Source: Armigeres subalbatus (taxonomy: Eukaryota > Arthropoda > Insecta > Diptera > Culicidae). From it: a stretch of 64,000 nt of DNA. This document shows positions 55,386-64,000 of the stretch, one piece after another; the stretch's first letter is position 1; each line of letters starts with the position of its first letter. The notes under the pieces are model-generated. The model worked only from the letters and a program-made list of their open reading frames with translations. It was not told where the DNA came from and made no database searches. A program made the position numbers and the translations under genes. The DNA is taken from the NCBI RefSeq assembly GCF_024139115.2, contig NC_085139.1, forward strand, positions 104,819,935-104,883,934. The letters run 5' to 3'.

Positions 55386-57394
55386 TTATACATTATTGCA
55401 AGAGTAGCTAAATTTCTTACTTCGGTTGAAGTTTTACATTGCAAAGTGTTTCTAAGTAATAAGGCCATTATTTTTTTTTTTTTGACGCGGTTTTGTTTTT
55501 GCAGTGTTGTTTTTGCCAAAAATGTTACATATGCAGTTTCTAAAACAAACGCAAACGGTTCATTTGTATTAGTGTATTTGCGTAACATTCCGTTGCTTTA
55601 TGAATTGCCTATGATATGCAATTCGGAGCAACTCGTGGATTCCCTTCCTACAGTCCCTAGAAGTGGTCTGTGGTGATTTAAAAACAGGTTCCAAGTTAGA
55701 TTTTCGTCGTAGACTAACACCTAAGCTAAAATTTTGTTCAATTTCTAAGGATTCTACCTAGAAAGAATTTCTGAATAAAAGTTTAGTGGAATTGGTTTCT
55801 GGAATTTCTGGATTGGAATTTCTGTAATGAAACTCATTGATACACATCGGACAAATCTCTGGAAGAATTCATGGTGCATGTTTAGGAGTAAATCCTGTAG
55901 GAATGTTCTGAAGGAAAGGTTTTATTTCGAAAATCTTTGTTCTTTATTTAAAGTTTTGTTAAGAACTTCTGATTGAATTCTATGGAGATTTTTTGGTGAA
56001 TATTTGAACGAACATTGAGACAAATTCCTGGGACAAATTTTTGAGTGAAATCTATAATACCATAGAATTGTAGATGATTTTAAAGCGATTTTTTGAGCAA
56101 CTGGGGAGTAATAGATAAAGGGACATTTAAGGGTAATCATATCTTGAAGAATTTAGAAAGAAATAGCGAGTAACTAACAACTTCAGCATATTTTTTTATT
56201 TTGATAATTTTAGAAACACAATACAATGTTTATAAAATGAACATAATAAAAAATATCCTTAAAATGGAACTTTTGGGGAATTTTTCTTTTTTTAAATCTA
56301 ATCTCTTTGGTATCAGACAAATACCAATATTTCATTTGGTCCTCTTGCCATGCAATATCAGGGTGTCGACTACCTGGAAAAACCTTGAAAGTCAGGGAAA
56401 GTCAGGGAATTTAATGTTGGACCTGGAATGTCAGGGAAAGTCAGGGAAAAAAATCACAAAAGCCTAATATTGCAAATTTATAGTGATTTTTTTAATTCGA
56501 GAAATATACTAAACTAAGGACACTTATAGCAATGAAATTCTGAACCAATTTTAATCCATTAAAAAAGGACCTATAAATGTACTGAAACGTCGGACTGGAA
56601 TTAATATAACAGCTGGTCATCAGACTGCATAGCCGATAAACAATACTCCGAGGCAGTTATAGTCGACAACCACCTCCACTATCAAGCTATAAAGCTTTGT
56701 TTTTGTGTGGCCGTTGGCAGTCTCTAGACCAGTCTTGCAAAATGTCGTGACCATCACCAGATGATCAGATATGAAAACAAAAACCACCACGCTTTTAAAC
56801 GATGTTCTTTACTGACAATCACTGCAAGCGCATCGTGACATGTAGAAGCTGACACGTGAGTACCTTCGGTAAGCGTGACACCCAGATTGACAACCACAAG
56901 CTGAGAGCCATAAAGAGCATCAGGTCGGTCAGCTGTCAAAAGTGCAGGTGAGCACCGTTATTGATTGATTTTGTTGTCGTTTGATTGGACTGACGTCGTT
57001 TTTAATTGATAAATTGGATAAATCAATAGTTAAATTAAGGGTTCATTCACAAATTACATAACGCTAAAATGGACCTGGGGGCTGAAAGCCCCCACCCACC
57101 CTCTCGTAGCGTATTTTGTATGGGAGGGTTCTGAAATTTGTATGGGCCGTATTTGAGAACGGCTCTAACTAGCCACCCTATAACCAGAGACCGGCGGAGT
57201 GAAAAACTGTCGAAATGGCAACGTATGAAAATGCATGAAATCGTGACAATGATACTGGCAGCACTTGATCTTTTTGCTTGCTTCTTATGGAAGCAAAAAG
57301 TAAACAAGTCGAAATGGAACCGCTTTTGACGGTTCGATTGGAAACAAGATGGCGTCTTCGCCGATCTCTTATTCTAGTATTTCTAGCTCTAACT
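55386..57394. other. Unassigned intronic sequence with short repeated motifs
   Basis: Mostly AT-rich. At 56358-56450 the unit aaagtcagggaa recurs four times after cagggtgtcgactacctggaa, a motif I associate with ends of some hAT-like elements. At 57040-57150 ttcacaaattacataacgc and tttgtatggg resemble common mosquito MITE sequence, and near 57325-57345 gacggttcgattgg repeats a motif of the hAT-like MITE at 33973. Confidence 0.4.
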
Positions 57395-58277
57395 AAGTTT
57401 TTACCAATTTGATCCAGACTATCTTTTGAAAAAGGCCAAATTTTTTTTATTGATTTTTTCAAATGGATACAATTAAAAAACGACGCATCCTACAAAAAAA
57501 TGTTGTATGGGTGACTATCGCAAAATCAGTCAAAGTTTCTAATAAAGATATCGGAAACAATTCAAATTGAGCCCTACACTGAAAAAAAATCAGTTTCAAC
57601 AGTTTCAAAAATTAAAACTCGATTTGCGAAAAACGCTTTTTTGATTTGTATGAAATTGTGTCTCAAGATAGGTGATTATGTTCCCTACCAACCGTCCATA
57701 CATCGCAAGCTTGACACTTTTAAGGAAAAAGTTTTTCTAACAAAACTTTTTCTTGTCGAAATTATTTTCAGTGTATTTTTATCCGTTGCGAATAGTTACG
57801 ACCTAAATATTGTACTCTGCTTGACTGTACAGGAATATTTAAATATATGTATGTATATGTTAAATCCACTGGCACTCCTTGACACTGGGGAAAAAAATCC
57901 AATTCCGCCAGGAAATTTTTTTTGTTAGAAAAACTTTTTTCCCTTAAAAGTGTCAAGCTTGCGATGTATGGACGGTTGGTAGGGAACATAATCACCTATC
58001 TTGAGACACAATTTCATACAAATCAAAAAAAGCGTTTTTTCGCAAATCGAGTTTTAATTTTTGAAACTGTTGAAATTGATTTTTTTTCAGTGTAGGGCTC
58101 AATTTGAATTGTTTCCAATATCTTTACAAGAAACTTTGACTGATTTTGCGATAGTCACCCATACAAAATTTTTTTGTAGGATGCGTCGTTTTTTAATTGT
58201 ATCCATTTGAAAAAATCAATAAAAAAAATTTGGCCTTTTTCAAAAGATAGTCTGGATCAAATTTGGAAAAACTATGT
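57395..58277. mobile_element. About 880-bp foldback element with 370-bp arms
   Basis: Arms at about 57395-57760 and 57912-58277 are inverted copies with few differences (tttgatccagactatctttt / aaaagatagtctggatcaaa; ccaaccgtccatacatcgca / tgcgatgtatggacggttgg). The unique centre is about 150 bp. No transposase. The target duplication is uncertain. Confidence 0.8.
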
Positions 58278-59938
58278 ATGTACTTTTCTTTTAATAGCAC
58301 CTCTTAAAATATTGCACAAAAAGTCAATATAAACAATAAGAACACTTAAATGTTCCCAAAAATTCTATTTTGGCTTCATGCATTTTTATCACAGCAAAAT
58401 CCATTAATTCCGCTAAGTGGATTATTCCATTGCTGTCGAGCGTTGATTTCGAACCAAACACCGCATAGGTCAAGTGATCATCACGATAGTCAAGATGACA
58501 TGGATATGACAACCACAACATCAGGAAAGTTTTCCTATCATTCATGCTGGTGATCACAGGCAGAAGAAGTGAAGACATGGTGAGTGACCAAGCGCTAGTT
58601 GCTAAAATGTCACTTTCATGGTGATCGTTACACCAAGCATGTGAGATCCACATTGAGCATCACAATTGAATACTTGACACATGACCTGGATTTTGTTATT
58701 GTCACGCTTTACGTGACTTGTACGGTGACACTTTGCAGCACTGCTCTAGACCAAAAGTCTACTCAGGGCCCTTTTCATGTTCCCCATGGTAGTCGAGTTT
58801 GTTTCCTATTAATCACTAAACATTAACAGAGGTTGCTCAAATGGTCACTGTTGAGACCTGATCCAAATAGTTTTTGACCCTTCCTTCGGAAGTGTCTATA
58901 ATTTCACTTTGTATGCGTTACGCAGGTGTGTTACGTATTAATCTATCAAGAAATCTCGTGAATTATTAAATAAAATCTATGGTATTTGAAACAAATTCAC
59001 TTTGATATTGAACATATAATTATAACAAATGATATGATATGGAATTATGCCTATTTTTCTAATTTGTTTCAAAGAAACAAATGATTTTAGTTGAGGAACA
59101 TATAGAAGCATGTACAAAAAAATCTTCTCAGAAAAGCAAAAACGTAAAAATTGAAAGCGATTTCAAAAATTTATTCAGTGGAAGCTAGATAGCAAATGTG
59201 AGCATGTTTTGAGCCACTAATAGATCACTTGTATGCATGTATGTGTGCGTATGTGTGCAAATTCTGATATTTACTGCCATAAAAATCTCGCTCATTTTTA
59301 AGGTATTGAACAACTTTAGTTTTACCAAATTAGGCATCCATAAGGCGAAATATATGTTATTATTGAACGCTATTGAGTTTCGCTCAGAACAATGACTGAT
59401 TTAGTTAGTTCTGGATTAATTAATATCGAGGTCTCTGGAAATTACAAGTACAATATATGCAACCAGCGTTACGATAGTTACTAACCATGTCACAATAGTT
59501 ATTCAATCCGACGAGCGCCTTATAGATAGGCAGCATGAAGTACAGTACGTTATCATTCGTTAAGTTGTCACTTAACCCATGACATCCGCCTTTGGGTAGG
59601 CAATTATTTTATCACTTTCACGGAAAATCGCCGTGGGAAGCTGAGTAGTTTTATCTCGTTTTAAATACTGGAGTCTGGAAAAAATATCCTTATAACTAAG
59701 GAAGGGTCAAAATCTCACTGTAGGTGGATTAATCTGGGTTTTTAAAGTCCCCTTCAATATTTTAGATCATTTAGTTGGAATGATTTTGTATCGGAGTCAA
59801 TTTGATTTTATTGCAGTTTCCTTATTAGTAGCGTTTGAGTCATGTTCCCATCAAACAAAAGAAGTTCTGAAAGATCGTTCAAATACTTTGATGATGATTA
59901 TCAATCGCAAGAGTCATTCTTTATAAAATAATTTGATG
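58278..59938. other. Unassigned intronic sequence
   Basis: AT-rich sequence without recognisable genes. Frames on both strands near 58324-58826 have no known motif. Confidence 0.35.
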
Positions 59939-59940
59939 TA

Positions 59941-61167
59941 AGGTACACTGGGGGAAGTGGAAAAAGGGGGTAAGTGTAAAAATCGACTCGAAAAATTGGA
60001 ATTGTACATACATTACAGTTTTTACCACATCATAGCATCATGCAATGTTATACTTTGATGCTCACACTAATACTATGTTGAAATTTGTATAACACATACA
60101 CTTACACGGTTAACGCTTGAACTGTAATTTTAGGTTTCGCGAAAAATTGATATTTGCATTCATAAAATCAATTCTTATTTGCACCAATTGTTCTTTTTTC
60201 AAGTGAATTTATATCACAGGTGACCATTACAATACAAATAAACTAATCCCATTCAATTGGTAGTGGTTTGTACCAAGAAAGCAAATAATTCAAAGATTTT
60301 ACACTTACCCCAGGTATCAAACACTGTGGGGAAAGTGGATAATGTTCTAATCACGCAATTTTTTTCTTTCTCCCAGAGTTTATTTCGATAGCTGTGAATC
60401 TTAATATGTTCCTTCTTTGTTATCATTGTGATTCCAGTGGTGATTGGACTTATTTAAATGAGAAAATGCCTGAATAATCCACCTATCGGTACTGATGCCT
60501 TTCATATGTTTTCCATATGAAAAAATATATAAGAAAGTTAAAAATAGCACTGATAGGTAAATATATTGTATAATACACATTAATTTTTATTCCTAACAAG
60601 TTTCGCCGTTGAATGCAATTTTTTTGCGAACAAATCGGTTAAGGACAGGTGCTTAAGAATAGCTGATAATTTTGTATGTGCTTTGCGAACACACATACAT
60701 ACAAATACGCACATACAGACATCATCTCAATTCGTTAAACTAAGTTGATTAGTTTATAACCCTGTAAGTCCCATTTTTCCTTTAAAATGTTCAGTTTTGG
60801 GGCGAACATATAGACTTTACGTACATTTAGTGTTCGAGAAGGCAAAACCAGCCCTCCTCTAGCTATTACGAGAATTCCTTGAGGATCTATTCCGTTAAGG
60901 TAATGAAATTATTGAAGGTCAAGGCAACATGGGTTTTCCTCTTACCCCATCCCACTAGGGTAAGTGGAAAAACAACTCCTAATTTTAAAATCTATTTCCA
61001 TAAATTTCAAGCGACCAAAATGGTATGAATTGCCGCACAGTTGGTGCGAAATTGACTGTTTTTGATAGCCTTTTTTGATTGAACGCATTAAAATCATTTA
61101 AACTGGTTTTACACTAATTCAAACATGCACTATCGATTTTTCCTTTTCCACTTCCCCCAGTGTACCT
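59941..61167. mobile_element. 1.23-kb non-autonomous DNA element flanked by TA
   Basis: Inverted ends AGGTACACTGGGGGAAGTGG are identical, with further A-rich matching. TA lies outside both (59939-59940 and 61168-61169). Similar motifs recur inside (cacttaccccaggtatcaaa near 60302 and cttaccccatcccactaggg near 60941). No open frame of useful length. Confidence 0.8.
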
Positions 61168-61169
61168 TA

Positions 61170-62269
61170 CCTATGATATAACAAAATTTCATTTAATGCT
61201 CTAATGCACTCTACAGCATCGGCCTCATCTCCAAACATGATTCTGAGGGTAATATTTCAAAAACATTACGTGAACTTCCATTTGATGATGGGCTTATAAA
61301 GTCATTGGTCGATCCTCACGTCCTTAGGTGGTCAAATTAATAGTCATGTAGAGAAAATGATAGTGGATAAAAGCATCATATGGACTACCTCATGTACGTA
61401 GGTGGCGATGGTCTCAATTAAATCACATTAAACGTTACTCGATACTCCATAATTATGCTCGGACGCAAGAGGAGGATGATGATGTGGTTGTCAATGGTAA
61501 TGTTTCAGTTTTACATTCGCTGCTTTTGATTTTTATAAATCAATTTTATCAAGAAGTATTCTGGTTGATCTTTGAGAATTTTGTAAAGAAATTACTTCAG
61601 AATTCTCACTGAAACATAAAAAAAATCCCAAAGGATTTAAAAAAGCTGTCTGGATAGTTTTTATCCTGGAGCTCCTCGATGGATGTTCAGTAGATTTTTT
61701 CAAAAGCTCCGCTCCAAAAACTTGGTATGGTATTTACTCAAATTTGAATAGAATGTCTTCGTGAAGGGATTCATATAAAAAATATGCAAAGGAATCTTCT
61801 AACATATTTCCACGAGTTCTTCAAAAAACTCTATTAGACGTTCCTTATTAAGTTTCATTGCTTGTTGCAACTCTTTATAAATAAAACAATGCTGGAACTT
61901 CAAGACCATTTTTGAAAAACAACTTAAAATCGATAAAATAAAAAGAGTAGGTGCAACTCCTCTTAGCATTTGAGACTAGTTATGCCCCTTTAAAAAAAAC
62001 ACCTTTTTTGGATATTTTTCCATGGGACCATTGCTTTATTCAAACCGAAGGCCACAATCGACAAAAATTTAACGACCTGACTGTGTTCAAACCAAGTTAT
62101 TTAAAGTATTGCAGTGGTTAGAATATTTTGCTAGGCTATAAGTGCTGCAAAGATTTATGTGAGTTTGTAAAGATTACATTCATGATTATCTGGAAGATTG
62201 TAAGCAGTCCTTAACTATTTTTAGAAATCCATAAACTCCACAGAGAGTGAATAAGAATAGGTAATATTA
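61170..62269. other. Unassigned intronic sequence
   Basis: AT-rich; no supported feature. Confidence 0.35.
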
Positions 62270-62282
62270 GGTATTTACTTCG

Positions 62283-62716
62283 GGGGGGTCTCGTAGCGTA
62301 GTTGGCTACACGTTCGCCTCATAAGCGAATGGTCATGGGTTCGATTCGTAGCCCCTCCACCAAACCCTTGTCAGTCGCCAGAAGCGCAGTCCATACGGTG
62401 GCGTTTTGGGGAACGCGCCTCACCGACACGGCTTCCTGATGACGACTGACAGACCTGTTCTTCTCGGAGGCATTCCTCCAACGTTCTTCGATTAATGGCA
62501 ACCGAACAAAGCAACGATCACTGGATTCACCACATGGACAAATGAACACAATGGACTCACGATGATATGGACTGGCAACGACAACAATAACGATTTATGG
62601 ACATCTAAAAATAGATTCTGTGTGGACTCTGTACAGCAGAGTACCACAGTAGATCCGGGCACAGTAGCGGTTAAGAACACAGAGTACCTGCCAAATAAAT
62701 ATACGAATAAAAAAAA
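62283..62716 (+). mobile_element. tRNA-derived SINE (second family), full length
   Basis: The 434-bp element has a 13-bp duplication ggtatttacttcg (62270-62282) / ggtatttatttcg (62717-62729). The first 75 bases fold as a tRNA: D arm tagc-gtagttg-gcta, anticodon arm ttcgc-ctcataa-gcgaa with CAT in the anticodon place, B box gggttcgattc, and cccc pairing with the initial gggg, followed by cca. The body ends in an A-rich tail. It is the intact reference for the copy at 53274-53849. Confidence 0.9.
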
Positions 62717-62729
62717 GGTATTTATTTCG

Positions 62730-63359
62730 TAAGTATACTTGAGAGCCATGGAGGTTTCTCGATGTTCACCTAATCCGTAAGATTTTTTAACGGCATTAGA
62801 AAGATTTCTAAAAGCTTTCACGATGGTTTGGAAAAATCAAAAGTCGTGTCAAAAGATACAAGATTTCACACAAATTTCCAGAAAGATAATGAAAACGATT
62901 TGAAGAAGTCCGTCAGTAGTATTGGAGGTCTGTTACGACACCATGGAGTCCGTGAGAATTCCCAATGGTGGAAAACTTATAACATTAATTGGAGATAATT
63001 TTGGAAAGATGTTAATTATGAAAAAAATTCAAGAGTTCTGCGCATTAACTTGAATCTTTATGAATGACCAGAATTGCCTACGATATTCTCCAAATCCTCA
63101 ATGTTCTGTTTCTAGAGGTGATTAGGCTTCCAGTAGTTCAGGAACTCATAATGGACTTCAAGGGCTTATACATGCAGAGATTTTCATGCGCTTCTAGGAA
63201 TATTTTTCATTCCTGGAATTTTTTGAGGAATGGCATAAATAAATCGCATAAATAGGGTATCTGCTCCTATATCGATAACATCATTTTGTTGCTATTCTGC
63301 GTGCTTACGACTGAAAAAAATCGATTTTTTTTATATGAGAACATGTTATGAATAGAAAA
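62730..63359. other. Unassigned intronic sequence
   Basis: No recognisable feature between the SINE and the Helitron. Confidence 0.35.
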
Positions 63360-63610
63360 TCTATATACATAAAAATGAATTTCTGTCTGTCTGAACCTTA
63401 AAGACTCGAAAACTACTGAACCGATCGGCGTGAAAATTTGCAAGCAGAGATTTTTGGGGCCAGGGAAGGTTCTTAAGACGGTTTGAGACCCCTTCTCGCT
63501 TTGGAAAGGGGGGCTTCCATACAAATGAAACTGAAATTTCTGCATAAACTCGAGAAATAATCAGAGAATAAATCAATTTTAGGCGGAACGAAGTTCGTCG
63601 GGTCTGCTAG
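63360..63610 (+). mobile_element. Non-autonomous Helitron (251 bp)
   Basis: It starts TCTATATACATAAAAATGAA and continues tttctgtctgtctgaac, the common insect Helitron 5' end. It ends with the hairpin gcggaacgaagttcgtcggg followed by tctgCTAG. The base before is A and the base after is T, the expected Helitron insertion site, and there is no target duplication. No Rep/helicase sequence is present. Confidence 0.85.
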
Positions 63611-64000
63611 TTTTCTAATAAAATCTGCTAATGGGATAATTTTAGAGTCAGTTCCTCGAACAGGGACAAAACCAGGAATCTGAAAACTGTTTCTAAATGG
63701 ACACCCTGGTTAAAAGTGAATCGAATATATTTTGGTAATCCGTCTGCATTGAGCCAAGGGCGCCAGTGCGACCTGACAATTGAGATCATCGATATGTAGG
63801 GTTACTGCTTCTGGACTTCGTCTCATATCGGAGCTCACGAAAAACTAAGTGATGAAAAGGAATTTTGTTTGTTTTTTTTTTTTTTTTTTTGTGATTTTTT
63901 TTTCAGCAGTGAGAGCACGCCTGTTAGCAAGTAGAAGCGTCGAAATTGGTGCTGTATTTTTTTTTGTGATGAGATGAACAGCTATGTTCAGGGAGATGGA
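63611..64000. other. Unassigned sequence with poly(T) tracts
   Basis: It contains long T runs near 63870-63904 and 63956-63966. No gene or element could be assigned. Confidence 0.4.

Noticed and set aside
62286..62360. A functional tRNA-Met gene
   Set aside because: The T stem is eroded, and the sequence is the head of a 434-bp SINE with target duplications and a second copy elsewhere.

Overview
The window is mosquito nuclear DNA, most likely from an Aedes species. Evidence for this is a full-length Feilai-type tRNA-derived SINE, RTE, Jockey-like and I-like LINEs, copia and BEL/Pao LTR elements, a Helitron end, many miniature inverted-repeat elements (MITEs), very long transposon-filled introns, and two insect genes with canonical GT-AG introns. 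There is no bacterial content, no CRISPR array and no convincing functional tRNA or rRNA gene.

Layout. Positions 90-11549 hold one Jockey-like LINE (minus strand) that was later split by a copia element (3179-7407, plus) and an RTE LINE (7640-11071, minus). All three have target-site duplications readable in the sequence. Positions 12055-32105 hold a BRAT1 orthologue on the minus strand. Exons 2-5 lie at 12055-15089 and exon 1 lies alone at 31931-32105, so intron 1 is about 16.8 kb. That intron contains a 5.4-kb element with roughly 1-kb terminal inverted repeats and TTAA flanks (16791-22168), a degraded BEL/Pao element (about 22430-27720) split by a second RTE copy (24382-25687), and further BEL, RTE and MITE debris.

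Positions 32106-38680 separate the head-to-head genes BRAT1 and Vilse and hold the Feilai SINE, a hAT-like MITE, a pogo-like MITE, a TA-flanked foldback element and a decayed RTE. From 38681 a Vilse/RhoGAP93B (ARHGAP39) orthologue runs on the plus strand. A 17-nt coding start in exon 1 is followed by a WW-domain exon at 40648-40738, and no further exon was recognised, so the rest of the window reads as its second intron. That intron holds an I-like LINE fragment with an 86-bp palindrome, a minisatellite, two copies of another tRNA-derived SINE (one carrying a nested MITE), an RTE remnant, two long-inverted-repeat elements and a Helitron terminus.

The two host genes act in separate processes: BRAT1 in Integrator (INTS11) biogenesis and DNA-damage signalling, Vilse in Rac/Cdc42 GAP signalling downstream of Robo. 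Nothing in the sequence links them except adjacency. I found no new biological system. The strongest results are the datable nested insertions, the recovery of the distant first exon of BRAT1, and several non-autonomous DNA elements with clean ends but no recognisable transposase.
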